From NCBI RefSeq assembly GCF_042945595.1, contig NZ_CP168493.1, positions 1,612,001 through 1,676,000 on the forward strand: a DNA stretch of 64,000 nt, in the 5' to 3' direction. Below are positions 16,036-24,597 of the stretch, in pieces. The translations under genes were made by a program, and so were the position numbers. The notes below the pieces were generated by a model. That model searched no databases. It was not told the origin of the DNA and saw nothing but the letters and a program-made list of their open reading frames with translations. Within the stretch, counting starts at the first letter, position 1, and every line of letters begins with the position of its first letter. The stretch comes from Psychrobacillus sp042945595. Its GTDB lineage: Bacteria > Bacillota > Bacilli > Bacillales_A > Planococcaceae.

Positions 16036-16711
16036 ACAAATACACCTCATTGCAATAGATTGAATTATGGTAAAAAATGCATCCAGACGTATAATTCTAT
16101 TTGAACTATAGTATACCCTGTAGTGAGTAATTGATTCCTTTTTGTATTCTTAAGATAAAAGTTGATAAAGAATCTTTCCAAACTAAATTGGAGCGGTGTC
16201 CCTTTCTCCAAATGTGTTTTTATACTAAAGCTAATCAGAATGAAAGGGGAGATCTTGCAGTGCATTAATTTTAATGTAACGTTAAAAACACTTAAATTTC
16301 AATAATCTAAATTTACACAAAGAAAAAGACCTTTATAATGGATAAGGTCAGGTGTAAACCTTTCCAAATCCACTAATAAAGGAACTAATCATGGACATTA
16401 TTATACGAAAAACATCAATTGTGCAATTGTTTTCACCGATAAATCTTCAACTTTTTGAAGAAAAAGTGAAAACGATCTTCAAAAGCTATTACTCAAAGTG
16501 AACTAATTATTGCGGAAAAAGTGCACATTACATACAGAATGATGAACCAAGTGCGGTCATTGATACAATCAAAACTTTGATTAGTAAATGAATATAAGGT
16601 TTACTAATTATCTCAATTCTAAAGTTGAACTTGGAAGGGGACCCCATTTTATTTGGAGTTACATATTTTATTGTATAAATTTCAACATGTAAATTTAACA
16701 GCGACTATAGG
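16036..16711. other. Intergenic region with a hydrolase remnant
   Basis: 676 bases without an intact gene. The cdaS promoter should lie near its left end. A decayed hydrolase tail lies at 16511-16591. The remainder is AT-rich and unrecognised. Confidence 0.5.
16511..16591 (+). pseudogene. C-terminal remnant of an alpha/beta hydrolase
   Basis: The frame reads CGKSAHYIQNDEPSAVIDTI and then KTLISK to a stop. G-H-Y-I-Q-x-D-x-P-x-A-V-I is the conserved end of many alpha/beta hydrolases, with the catalytic His in AHY. Only this end survives, and the sequence before it has stops in the frame. Confidence 0.45.
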
Positions 16712-17371
16712 TTAAATAATCTCCCAACCACGCTCTTTTGCGACACTTCTCAGTTTATCTTCTGGTTTTACTGCAACGGGATTTCCAACTAGATTCAGTA
16801 CTGGTAAATCAGAGTAACTATCCCCATAAGCATAACTGTTTTCCCAGTCAATTTGTCTACCGTCTAAAGCTTCTATAATATTTTTAGATTTTTGTGTACC
16901 ATTCACATGGATAATACGAGTTTGCGTATCCACTCTATTTTCTTTATAAGGTATATCTGTACCAATAATATGATCAAAAGAGATTCCTGCTGTAACACGA
17001 TTTAAAAACTGTGTATAAGCACCTGAAACGAGTAATATATGTATGTTCTCTGCTTGATGTTTTTCTAATCTGGAAACAACTTCTGCATTAAAATCCTTCT
17101 GCATTTTCTCCTTTAATTCCTCAAAATAACTATCCATTTCGGATGCAGATATTCCTTCAAAAGCTTTTAAATACAATTGCATCGAAAGTTCTTTCATTTT
17201 TGAAGTTGGATAAAGCTTCAATTTATTCGCAAGATAAGGTGGAACGATTGCTCTATAAAAACGTTTATATTTTGTCCGGTAAATGGGATGTTCTTTCAAA
17301 TGATTCATAAGCAGTTTGAATGTTTCTTCTGCATACAATGTGCCATCAAAATCGAAAATTGCTACTCGCAT
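16712..17371 (-). CDS. HAD-IB family phosphatase
   Basis: 219 residues. The HAD nucleophile motif FDFDGTLY is at residues 5-12, motif II Ser in LLVSGAY (about residue 113), and motif IV YGDSYSDLPVL near residue 181. The all-helical cap between motifs I and II makes it subclass IB, like phosphoserine phosphatase and related enzymes. The natural substrate cannot be read from sequence. I chose the ATG at 17371; AAAGGTGAT lies just upstream, and a GTG at 17380 falls inside that site. It is the last gene before a hairpin that ends the coat-protein gene upstream. Confidence 0.85.
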   Translation of the reverse strand: MRVAIFDFDGTLYAEETFKLLMNHLKEHPIYRTKYKRFYRAIVPPYLANKLKLYPTSKMKELSMQLYLKAFEGISASEMDSYFEELKEKMQKDFNAEVVSRLEKHQAENIHILLVSGAYTQFLNRVTAGISFDHIIGTDIPYKENRVDTQTRIIHVNGTQKSKNIIEALDGRQIDWENSYAYGDSYSDLPVLNLVGNPVAVKPEDKLRSVAKERGWEII

Positions 17372-17436
17372 GACTATCACCTTTTCTTTCTTCGATAAGT
17401 ACTTAGTTCAAATTATACGTTAATTTGTGGAAGAAA

Positions 17437-17469
17437 CAATAAAACTCGCCCCTATTGATTAGGGACGAG
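17437..17469 (-). terminator. Terminator of the CotF-type gene
   Basis: On the minus strand CTCGTCCCT (17469-17461) pairs with AGGGGCGAG (17453-17445) with one wobble pair, followed by TTTTATTG. Confidence 0.75.
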
Positions 17470-17475
17470 AAAATT

Positions 17476-18117
17476 TTATTGTACTTTATTCATCGTTTGT
17501 CCTTGAACAGGTGCGAAAGAATTGAGCAATGCCTGCATGTTTTGTTGATCTAGTTGTGGAACTTGGTAGTAGTGGTGTTTGTTTTGATAAATGGAAAGTT
17601 CATAAGCCATTTCAATGCAGTTTGGAATGGAATCTGCAAGAACTCTTCGGACGACTGGATTTGTAGTTTCTAAAGATGCAGAAGTTTTAGTTGTGGCAGA
17701 GGTTTTTGCTGAACCAAGTAAATAACCGGAAATCATCTCATCTGTAATTTCATTAGCGTTTTGCATTGGCTTTTTAGGCTGTGAGGCTTTAATCCCGTAA
17801 ATAAAGTCGTTACCCGTTTGCATTTTATAGCTGGAAGTGGGGTGAGAAGGGTCTTTTCCTGTTTTGAAAGATTCGACGATTATATTGTATTCATCTACTC
17901 CAAATGTATATTGACGATCTAAAATACTCAGCAATTCTTGGTCTTTAACGAGAGGGCGTAGGATTGTTTTTAAATTTAAACCAGCTACAACACAAGATAA
18001 AGTTTCGTGAAGATCAAATAATTCATGTCCACCATGATTCATTTGTTGAGTAACATTTCCAGTTTGCATATTTTGATGCGTTTGACCTTGAGCTTGACCA
18101 AATGGGTTTTGAGTCAT
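17476..18117 (-). CDS. Spore coat protein, CotF family
   Basis: 213 residues. A Gln/Asn/Gly-rich N-terminus (NPFGQAQGQTHQNMQTGN) is followed by a helical ferritin-like CotF domain, with HELFDLHETLSCVVAGLNL near residue 30. NPVVRRVLADSIPNCIEMAYELSIYQNKHHYYQVPQL closes the domain, a pattern shared by CotF and the YraD/YraF/YraG proteins of B. subtilis. It should be built into the spore coat. The ATG follows AAGGAGG. The neighbouring cdaS and YjcZ genes support a sporulation role. Confidence 0.85.
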   Translation of the reverse strand: MTQNPFGQAQGQTHQNMQTGNVTQQMNHGGHELFDLHETLSCVVAGLNLKTILRPLVKDQELLSILDRQYTFGVDEYNIIVESFKTGKDPSHPTSSYKMQTGNDFIYGIKASQPKKPMQNANEITDEMISGYLLGSAKTSATTKTSASLETTNPVVRRVLADSIPNCIEMAYELSIYQNKHHYYQVPQLDQQNMQALLNSFAPVQGQTMNKVQ

Positions 18118-18229
18118 TCCAAATTTTCCTCCTTATAGAAAATGTGATGAAACATCCTCGTTAGTTTGGCAAGTTTAAGTGAAGTTATACATGATTATTA
18201 CAAGTGATTACAAGTGACAGTGATTACAA

Positions 18230-18241
18230 GTGCCAGGCGCC
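18230..18241. repeat. GTGCCAGGCGCC palindrome
   Basis: A one-base variant of the GTGCCAGGCACC core. It is preceded by three short imperfect copies of TGATTACAAGTG (18194-18230). Read on the minus strand it follows the hairpin at 18270-18305, in the same order as at 11618-11712. Confidence 0.55.
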
Positions 18242-18261
18242 AAAACAAACAAAATAATCGT

Positions 18262-18305
18262 GAAATTAAAAACAATCATGAATGTTTTATTATTCATGAT
18301 TGTTT
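18262..18305 (-). terminator. Terminator of the ypsA operon
   Basis: On the minus strand AAACAATCATGAAT (18305-18292) pairs perfectly with ATTCATGATTGTTT (18283-18270), followed by TTTAATTT. It lies 12 bases past the stop of the gene at 18317. Confidence 0.75.
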
Positions 18306-18316
18306 CTATAATTGCA

Positions 18317-18901
18317 TTAATTTTCAGTTGCTTCGACTAACGAAAAGATGAAGGAGAATAAATGATGCAAAGTTTCTTCCAACGTAAAGTCTTCGCTAAA
18401 GTCTTTTAAATAATTTAAAGGGAGATTAACTTCCCATAATCCGTCTTCTCCCGAAAACATTAAGCTATAGTTCATGATTTCAGTGTGAAAGTGTTCTTTT
18501 AGATACTCGTGTAAAGATGGTCCAAATTTCTTTTGAAGTGCTAAGCCAAACATTGCAGTGTATACTTCAAATACTTCATCAAATTCTAATGCTATAGCAT
18601 CCACATTAATGACATCAAAACTATCAGATTCCAAATACAAATACTCATTTTGTTTTTCTTTAAAGTAAACTATTGGAGATTTCAAAAATTCTACTGTATC
18701 TTTAGAAATAAGCTCATCTGTTTCTTTATTGAATCGTTCGATATTTGCCTTTGAAAATTGCTTGTTTTTATCTATCAAAACGATATTTTGTCCATCTGCA
18801 AGTAAAGAGTGTTTATCAGCATATTGTTTTTCTTCTACTAATAATTCCACGTCATTGCTAGTTGCTTCTTCGATCTTTTTAATTATTTTTTTTGTTATCA
18901 T
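18317..18901 (-). CDS. Acidic protein of unknown function, coupled to ypsA
   Basis: 194 residues with no signal peptide and no membrane segment. It is acidic, especially in the second half (EFDEVFEVY, DFSEDFTLEE), and predicted alpha/beta. I do not recognise a family or catalytic motif. Its start overlaps the stop of ypsA by 4 bases (ATGA), and the two share one terminator, so it should be made together with YpsA. That coupling is the only functional clue. Confidence 0.75.
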   Translation of the reverse strand: MITKKIIKKIEEATSNDVELLVEEKQYADKHSLLADGQNIVLIDKNKQFSKANIERFNKETDELISKDTVEFLKSPIVYFKEKQNEYLYLESDSFDVINVDAIALEFDEVFEVYTAMFGLALQKKFGPSLHEYLKEHFHTEIMNYSLMFSGEDGLWEVNLPLNYLKDFSEDFTLEETLHHLFSFIFSLVEATEN

Positions 18902-19464
18902 AAATAATTATTCCTCTCTTCTTCTGCGATTTCCTCTGCCATTAGTTGAAGGTCATATGCATCGATTATAAAAATAGGGTAATTTTTTTTTTCAGCATAT
19001 TGTTCAGCAATTTTTTTCGTGTATTTCGGAGAACCATCATTTTCTTCATCATACACGATAAGAATGCCATCCGAATTTCGAAGAAAAAACTTGTTTTTTT
19101 CAATAAATTGCCAAGGAGCCTCATAAACTTTTTTTGTGAGACTTGTTTGAAAATCAGCTTGATGTTGTAAAGCTCGATATTTTTCTTGTTTCAGCTCATT
19201 CCAAATTTTCTCTTGTTCTAAAAATGGAGTAATAATTGCATATTTTAAATTAGGATATTCTTCTTTCATTTCCAAAACAAGTTCCGCCGTCCATGTTTCG
19301 ACACCTTGTTGTCCACTTAATATAATCCATTCTAATCCTTCATTGATCAATACAAGTAATTGATTTTTAATTGCTTTTTTTATGATGGGTATACCTGGAT
19401 GAGAATCATTAAAAATACCTAACTCATGTGCTTTATAACCAGTTACTACTAATCGTTTTACCAT
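18898..19464 (-). CDS. ypsA: YpsA family protein (DUF1273, SLOG superfamily)
   Basis: 188 residues. It opens KRLVVTGYKAHELGIF, the conserved start of YpsA. Rossmann-like nucleotide-sugar-binding features typical of SLOG proteins follow: ILSGQQGVETWTAELVLEM (about 48-66) and DGILIVYDEENDGSPKYT (about 133-150). In B. subtilis and S. aureus, YpsA affects cell division. SLOG proteins are thought to bind nucleotides or ADP-ribose. The ATG has a weak AGGT upstream. The downstream gene overlaps by 4 bases. B. subtilis has gpsB next to ypsA; it is not adjacent here. Confidence 0.88.
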   Translation of the reverse strand: MVKRLVVTGYKAHELGIFNDSHPGIPIIKKAIKNQLLVLINEGLEWIILSGQQGVETWTAELVLEMKEEYPNLKYAIITPFLEQEKIWNELKQEKYRALQHQADFQTSLTKKVYEAPWQFIEKNKFFLRNSDGILIVYDEENDGSPKYTKKIAEQYAEKKNYPIFIIDAYDLQLMAEEIAEEERNNYL

Positions 19465-19529
19465 TTATTATACCTACTTTATTTAACAACTACAGTTTAT
19501 CATACCACTTTTTAGTCACCATATATACT

Positions 19530-19561
19530 TGAAAAAAGACCGAATGCAAACTCATTCGATC
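19530..19561 (-). terminator. Terminator of mtnE
   Basis: On the minus strand GATCGAATG (19561-19553) pairs with CATTCGGTC (19546-19538), one wobble pair, followed by TTTTTTC. Confidence 0.75.
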
Positions 19562-19582
19562 TAAGAGATACTTCTATTCTAA

Positions 19583-20746
19583 TTAAAACAACTTCAGTTT
19601 TTCTATTCGATTGATTGCTTCAACCAAACGATCCTCATCTACTAATAAACCAACACGAATATAACCTTCGCCGTATGTACCAAAACCATTTCCAGCAGCA
19701 ACTGCAACATCAGCTTTCTCCAATAGTAAATCTGCGAACTCTTCGCTTGTGTATCCTTTTGCGACAGGAAGCCATGTAAAAAAAGAGCCTTGAGGCGCTT
19801 TCACATCCCATCCGATTTTGGAACAAGCTTCCACTAATGCATTTCTTCTTCCTTCATACAACGCTACCAATTCATCTACACATTGCTGGCTTTCGTTTAG
19901 GGCGGACGCAGCTGCAGATTGAATAGCAGGGAATAGACTTACAAATAAATGATCCTGAATCATATTAATTGCCTCTATCATTTTAGGATTACCGACTGCA
20001 AAACCAACGCGCCATCCAGCCATATTATAAGTTTTTGAAAGAGTATACATTTCAATGCCCACGTCTTTTGCACCTTCTGATTGTAGAAAGCTAACTGGTT
20101 TTTTTTCATCAAAACCGATTCCTCCATATGCAAAGTCATGAACAATCGCAATGTCGGATTCCTTTGCAAGGGCAACTGTTTCTTCAAAAAATTCATTCGT
20201 AGCAGTGGCACCTGTTGGGTTATTAGGATAATTTAAATACATTAATTTAGCTTCCATTTTTTGTTCTGTTGTTAATTTATTGTAATCTGGCAAATAATTG
20301 TTTTCTTCCAATAGCGGCATTGTTTCAAAACGAACATTTGCTAATGCTACACCAGATAAATAATCCGGATATCCTGGATCTGGCAGTAACATTAAATCGT
20401 TTTCATTCATCATCGCCAGTGGTAATTCCACGAGTCCAATTTTCGTTCCAAACATAATTGCTACTTCTGTATCTGAGTCAATTTTTACATCATATTCTCT
20501 TTTATAAAAGTCTGCGGCTGCCTGTTTTAATTCGTTAATTCCTCGGAAAGGGGAGTACTTATGTGACTGCGGATTTACTGCTGCATCCTGCAATGCTTTT
20601 ATAATATGCTGTGGAGTCGGCTGATCTGGGTTTCCTTGTCCAAGGTTAATGATATCTCTTCCTTCCACCACAGCACGTGATACTTTTTGAACAAGTGTTG
20701 CAAAAAATTGAGTAGGTAAACTTTTTAATCGATTTGAAAATTCCAT
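19583..20746 (-). CDS. mtnE: PLP aminotransferase, MtnE type (methionine salvage)
   Basis: 387 residues, fold type I aminotransferase. Visible motifs are NLGQGNPDQPTP near residue 35, the substrate-site YLNYPNNPTGA, HDFAYGGIGFD, and the PLP lysine in TLSKTYNMAGWRVGF. The final step of methionine salvage turns 2-oxo-4-methylthiobutanoate into methionine; B. subtilis MtnE (YkrV) does this. The assignment is strengthened by the divergent mtnU next door, as both belong to the same B. subtilis cluster. The ATG at 20746 lies 7 bases after GAGGG; a TTG two codons upstream is less likely. No S-box riboswitch fits in the short gap. Confidence 0.85.
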   Translation of the reverse strand: MEFSNRLKSLPTQFFATLVQKVSRAVVEGRDIINLGQGNPDQPTPQHIIKALQDAAVNPQSHKYSPFRGINELKQAAADFYKREYDVKIDSDTEVAIMFGTKIGLVELPLAMMNENDLMLLPDPGYPDYLSGVALANVRFETMPLLEENNYLPDYNKLTTEQKMEAKLMYLNYPNNPTGATATNEFFEETVALAKESDIAIVHDFAYGGIGFDEKKPVSFLQSEGAKDVGIEMYTLSKTYNMAGWRVGFAVGNPKMIEAINMIQDHLFVSLFPAIQSAAASALNESQQCVDELVALYEGRRNALVEACSKIGWDVKAPQGSFFTWLPVAKGYTSEEFADLLLEKADVAVAAGNGFGTYGEGYIRVGLLVDEDRLVEAINRIEKLKLF

Positions 20747-20831
20747 GTACAATCCCTCATTTTCTTAATAGTTGCATAGATTAGACAAATCTTATAATCT
20801 TTTTAGTAATATGTCTATAGGTGGTGGCGAA

Positions 20832-21611
20832 ATGAAAGTTGCATGTGTTCAATTAGATATTGCGTTTGGTAAGCCAGAAGAAAATTTTCACAATGTAAAA
20901 GGAAAGGTGAGAGAAGCGGCATCTTTTGGTGCAAAAGTTGTCGTATTACCTGAAATGTGGAACACAGGGTACGATTTAACAAGACTCGAGGAAATAGCCG
21001 ATGTGGAAGGACAAGACACAAAAAAGCTTTTTACCGAGTTATCCAAGGAACTAAGTATTTATATAATTGGAGGATCAGTTTCTACTAAAAAAGGAAACAA
21101 GTTTTATAATACAATGTATGTAACGAATGATTACGGGGACATAATTGCTGAATATAACAAAGCGCACTTATTCAAATTAATGGATGAACATCTTTATTTG
21201 GAAGAAGGTAATGAAAAGAACTTATTTACGGTAGATGGCACGGAAATGAGTGGAATCATTTGTTATGATTTACGTTTTCCTGAATGGACTAGAGTTCATG
21301 CGCTAAATGGTGCCAAGGTCATGTTTATTCCAGCTCAATGGCCAGATAAACGAATTGATCATTGGAAAATTCTACTGCAAGCACGCGCAATCGAAAATCA
21401 AATTTTTATTGTCGCAGTCAACCGAGTCGGCAGTGATCCAAACAATTTCTTTGATGGGAATTCGATGGTTATCGCACCTTGGGGAGAAATTTTATGGACA
21501 GGTGGAAATGAAGAAGCAGTTCAAATTGTAGATATTAATTTAACAGAAGTAGAGGAAGTACGAAATAGAATTCCTGTATTTCTTGATAGAAGAGAAGTAT
21601 TATATAATTAA
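20832..21611 (+). CDS. mtnU: Nitrilase-superfamily amidase, MtnU type
   Basis: 259 residues. The Glu-Lys-Cys triad of the carbon-nitrogen hydrolase family is visible in VLPEMWNTGYD (about residue 44), YNKAHLF (about 113) and GIICYDLRFPEW (about 146). B. subtilis MtnU (YkrU) has this length and lies next to mtnE. It probably acts as an omega-amidase that hydrolyses the alpha-ketoacid amide formed when the aminotransferase uses glutamine (inference). I chose the ATG at 20832 after AGGTGG. Upstream in-frame codons to 20772 run into the intergenic promoter. Confidence 0.85.
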   Translation: MKVACVQLDIAFGKPEENFHNVKGKVREAASFGAKVVVLPEMWNTGYDLTRLEEIADVEGQDTKKLFTELSKELSIYIIGGSVSTKKGNKFYNTMYVTNDYGDIIAEYNKAHLFKLMDEHLYLEEGNEKNLFTVDGTEMSGIICYDLRFPEWTRVHALNGAKVMFIPAQWPDKRIDHWKILLQARAIENQIFIVAVNRVGSDPNNFFDGNSMVIAPWGEILWTGGNEEAVQIVDINLTEVEEVRNRIPVFLDRREVLYN

Positions 21612-21637
21612 TCCAACAAACAAGGGGGGTATGCTTG

Positions 21638-22120
21638 ATGGAAGAAAATATTCGAGCAATTCAAGATGAATATCCAGATGATTTTGCTTGGTGTTACGGT
21701 TGTGGAAGATTGAACGAAGGGGGTTATCATTTTCGGACCTATTGGAATGGAGACCGAACGGAAACAGTTTACGAACCGAGAGAAGAACATATTGCTATTC
21801 CCGGATTTGTATATGGTGGACTGATAGGTGCACTAGTTGATTGCCATGGGACAGGTTCAGCTTCTCTTGCTCTACACCGTAAAAATGGATATGAGCCAGG
21901 TAGTGGAGAGAGTCCACCACGTTTTGTGACTGGTTCACTACATGTAGATTTCTTAAAACCGACTCCTCAAAAAGTGTCTTTAAAGGCCATAGGAACAGTT
22001 GAAGAAATTCATCCAAAGAAATGGAAAGTGACAACAGAAGTTTTTGCAGGAGATACCCTTTGTGCAAAAGGAGAAGTTATAGCTGTAGTGATGCCTGCGA
22101 CATTTGCTCAACCAAAATAA
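21638..22120 (+). CDS. Thioesterase, PaaI/4HBT hotdog family
   Basis: 160 residues. The hotdog core is seen in FVYGGLIGALVDCHGTGSASLAL (about residues 51-73) and FVTGSLHVDFLKPTPQ (about 93-108). The Asp in ALVDCHG occupies the usual catalytic position. An N-terminal CYGCGRLN resembles a metal or structural Cys pair common in this subgroup. It probably hydrolyses an acyl-CoA; the substrate is unknown. The ATG at 21638 lies 7 bases after GGGGGGT. It begins 26 bases after mtnU, likely in the same transcript, and ends before the terminator at 22143. Confidence 0.8.
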   Translation: MEENIRAIQDEYPDDFAWCYGCGRLNEGGYHFRTYWNGDRTETVYEPREEHIAIPGFVYGGLIGALVDCHGTGSASLALHRKNGYEPGSGESPPRFVTGSLHVDFLKPTPQKVSLKAIGTVEEIHPKKWKVTTEVFAGDTLCAKGEVIAVVMPATFAQPK

Positions 22121-22141
22121 TTTACATGAATTCTAATTTGT

Positions 22142-22174
22142 AAAACACAGGATCAATTTTCCTGTGTTTTTTTC
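22142..22174 (+). terminator. Terminator of the mtnU-thioesterase unit
   Basis: AAACACAGGA (22143-22152) pairs with TCCTGTGTTT (22160-22169), followed by TTTTTC. Confidence 0.85.
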
Positions 22175-22216
22175 TTCCTCTAAACATATATATGTATAAG
22201 CAGGAAGGTGGGAAGC

Positions 22217-22795
22217 ATGTATTTTAAGAAGTCTCTTATTATATTAATAGCAAGTATTTTAGTTGCAGTTGGCATAAACTTCTTTTTAGTTCCTTTTCAT
22301 CTATTAGATGGTGGGGGTATTGGATTAGGGTTAATCATACATTATTTATTGGATGTAAAAGTGGGACTTGCAATTATATGTATAAGCGCACCAATTTTTC
22401 TTGTTGCTTGGACGAATTATCGTTCCTTTTTTTACAATGGGATTCATGGGTTACTGATTTCCTCCTTAATTATTGATTTTTTATATCCTTTACATATTTT
22501 GGGTGAACAGATAGTGCCAAATGGGATAATAGGAGCTACATGCGGGGGTGTTTTAGTAGGTTTTGGAATAGGCTTAATGCTTCAATTGGATACTACTATA
22601 TGTGGAACGGATTTGTTCGCACAAATGATCTCAGATTTGTTGAAAGTGAATCCAGGCTTATGTATTTTTTTTATGGATATTTTTGTCGTAATTGTGGGGA
22701 GTATTATTGTTGATACAGTTTCATTATTCAATTCTTGTATTACTGTGGTCACTGTTGGTATTACGACATCCTTGATGGTGAGAAAGCGTTATTAA
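22217..22795 (+). CDS. YitT-family membrane protein
   Basis: 192 residues with five or six hydrophobic segments (about 6-26, 37-57, 62-80, 100-120, 138-160 and the end). The opening GINFFLVPFHLLDGGGIGLGLIIHYLL is the signature of the YitT/YczE (DUF161) family, and TTICGTDLFAQMISDLLKVNPG is the second conserved loop. Members are inner-membrane proteins without a proven activity. It lacks the C-terminal cytoplasmic DUF2179 domain of the full-length YitT type, so it belongs to the short form. The ATG at 22217 follows AGGAAGGTGGG; a GTG at 22208 lies within that site. Confidence 0.82.
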   Translation: MYFKKSLIILIASILVAVGINFFLVPFHLLDGGGIGLGLIIHYLLDVKVGLAIICISAPIFLVAWTNYRSFFYNGIHGLLISSLIIDFLYPLHILGEQIVPNGIIGATCGGVLVGFGIGLMLQLDTTICGTDLFAQMISDLLKVNPGLCIFFMDIFVVIVGSIIVDTVSLFNSCITVVTVGITTSLMVRKRY

Positions 22796-22820
22796 GACAA
22801 TGAGGATAGTTATACATATA

Positions 22821-22855
22821 TAAGAGAGTAGCAGAGATTCTCTACTACTCTCTTA
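22821..22855. terminator. Bidirectional hairpin between convergent genes
   Basis: A 16-bp stem with one mismatch (TAAGAGAGTAGCAGAGA against TCTACTACTCTCTTA) and a small loop, between the convergent YitT and MFS genes. The T-tails are weak. Confidence 0.55.
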
Positions 22856-22895
22856 TACTATTTCTCTTTTAGAAAATGGTTGAAGCAGAACGTAT

Positions 22896-24158
22896 TTATT
22901 CGACAACTGCACTTGGTGTTGGTTCGGGAACTCGAGATAATAGTATAATACCAATAACAAATAAAATAATTAAGCTGAAAACACCATAATTAGATTTTCC
23001 AGTTAATTGAGTCGTGATCGCAACAAGTAAAGGACCCATAATGGAAGCAAATTTGCCAAAGATATTATAAAATCCAAAAAACTCGTTCGAATTTTTTTTC
23101 GGTATTAGTTTAGCGAAATATGATCTGCTTAAAGCTTGGATTCCGCCTTGGGATGTTGCGACTAACATGGCTAAAATCCAAAAATCTATAACTGTTTTTA
23201 AGAAGAATGCATAAGAACAAACAATAATGTAGATAAATATTCCGACATAAAGCATTTTCTTTTCTGAAAATCTTCCTGCAAGTTTACCGAAAATGATCGC
23301 GAAGGGTGCAGCTACTACTTGAGTTACAAAAAGAATGATTAACAGGCTATTTGTATCTAGTCCTAAATCTGTCCCATAAGCTGTAGACATATTAATAATT
23401 GTCCCAACTCCATCAATATAAAAAAAGTATGCTAGTAGAAAAAGAAATAATGCTCGATATTTCCGAATTTCTTTAAATGTTTTCCCTAAACGTCTGAAAC
23501 TTTGAACAATTTGATTTCCATCTCGTTCGATAAAGTGTAATTGATGAACATTTTTTATCATTGGAATTGAAAACACAACCCACCAAATTGCAGTAATTAT
23601 AAATGAAATTCGACTTGCGGTAATACTTGAAATAGGGATTACTTCATTACTAGCTAGCAAAATAATAATAATACTAATTAAAAATGGTATAGTGCTACCA
23701 ATATATCCTAAGCTATAACCTCTTGAAGATACTTCGTGCATTCGTTTATCGGTTGTTACATCTACGATAAAGCCATCATAAAAAACATTTGAACCAGTTG
23801 CTCCAAGTGCCGCAATTGTGTAACAGATTAACAAAAGCATCCAATTATCGAATGGTATGATAGCAAGTAATGCGGTAAATAAAATTCCTAGTAATAAGAA
23901 AAAGTTGAAAAATTTCTTCTTCATTCCACGATAATCTGCAATAGATCCTAAAATTGGTCCAATCATAGCTAAAATGAATGTGAAGATAGCAATTGTATAG
24001 CCTAAGTAGGCTGTGGAGTTAGCTGCACTTACTCCTGCATCAGTAGCAGAAGACTTATAAAAGATAGGGAAAACAGCTGTTGTAATTATAATGGAATATG
24101 CAGAAGAGCCCCAATCATACATAGCCCAGCTATTTTCTTGTTTTGTAAATTTACTCAT
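22896..24158 (-). CDS. MFS transporter, UMF1/Atg22-like family
   Basis: 420 residues with about 12 membrane segments. The N-terminus SWAMYDWGSSAYSIIITTAVFPIFY is diagnostic of the UMF1 (Atg22-like) group. A second conserved stretch is SQGGIQALSRSYFAKLIPKKNSNEFFGFYN near residue 335. Fungal Atg22 exports amino acids from the vacuole. Bacterial members are uncharacterised effluxers, so the substrate is unknown. The ATG lies after AAGGGGGAATAAATTGAG. It is monocistronic. Confidence 0.82.
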   Translation of the reverse strand: MSKFTKQENSWAMYDWGSSAYSIIITTAVFPIFYKSSATDAGVSAANSTAYLGYTIAIFTFILAMIGPILGSIADYRGMKKKFFNFFLLLGILFTALLAIIPFDNWMLLLICYTIAALGATGSNVFYDGFIVDVTTDKRMHEVSSRGYSLGYIGSTIPFLISIIIILLASNEVIPISSITASRISFIITAIWWVVFSIPMIKNVHQLHFIERDGNQIVQSFRRLGKTFKEIRKYRALFLFLLAYFFYIDGVGTIINMSTAYGTDLGLDTNSLLIILFVTQVVAAPFAIIFGKLAGRFSEKKMLYVGIFIYIIVCSYAFFLKTVIDFWILAMLVATSQGGIQALSRSYFAKLIPKKNSNEFFGFYNIFGKFASIMGPLLVAITTQLTGKSNYGVFSLIILFVIGIILLSRVPEPTPSAVVE

Positions 24159-24592
24159 CTCAATTTATTCCCCCTTGTTAACATATATTGTACAGGATTG
24201 CATAACATTTCAGTGGAATTTACTTAAAATTTACTTAGTTGAGTTAACTTCATAAATAGTATTTAATTATTAAAACACGAACAATACTCAATTTGTTGAT
24301 TGGAGCGACAGGCAGCGACTCCAGCGGGATGAGTGAGACAGATGAGCCATCACAAACGACGCGAATGCGGAGGTGAAGGCTCATCGCTCACCCCGCGGAA
24401 AGCGTCTGCCTATAGCGGAAATCATGTTAGTTTATGATGAATATATTATACATATCTCATTTCATTTTAATATTGTTCGTGTTTTATGCTCTAAATTTGA
24501 ATTATGAAATTGATTCAGTTTTAATAATTATATTGATAATAGGTTGAATACGGATTTTTCCAATAAAAAAACCATCTTTAAATAGATGGTTT
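24159..24592. other. Intergenic region filled by a repeat element
   Basis: 434 bases between the MFS gene and a small gene on the same strand. About half is the element at 24271-24486. The remainder is AT-rich, with the terminator at 24569 at the right edge. Confidence 0.6.
24271..24486. repeat. MITE-like element: GC-rich block inside 16-bp inverted repeats
   Basis: TAAAACACGAACAATA (24271-24286) and its perfect complement TATTGTTCGTGTTTTA (24471-24486) bound 216 bases. Inside, 24301-24424 is far more GC-rich than its surroundings. It resembles the widespread Bacillales repeat that starts GGAGCGACAGGC and ends AGCGGAAATCA. A piece of that end recurs inverted at 27489-27515. It encodes nothing. 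Confidence 0.65.
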
Positions 24593-24597
24593 TTAAA
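24563..24597 (-). terminator. Terminator of the TetR operon
   Basis: On the minus strand AAAACCATCT pairs with AGATGGTTTT around TTAAAT-type loop bases (24569-24594), followed by TTTATTGG. It overlaps the stop codon of the small gene at 24593. Confidence 0.75.

Noticed and set aside
16065..16265. Open frame of 66 codons on the minus strand
   Set aside because: No ribosome site, low-complexity aromatic text; lies in the likely cdaS promoter region.
20747..20831. S-box riboswitch for the methionine-salvage genes
   Set aside because: The divergent gap is under 90 bases, too short for an S-box on either side, and no such stems are seen.
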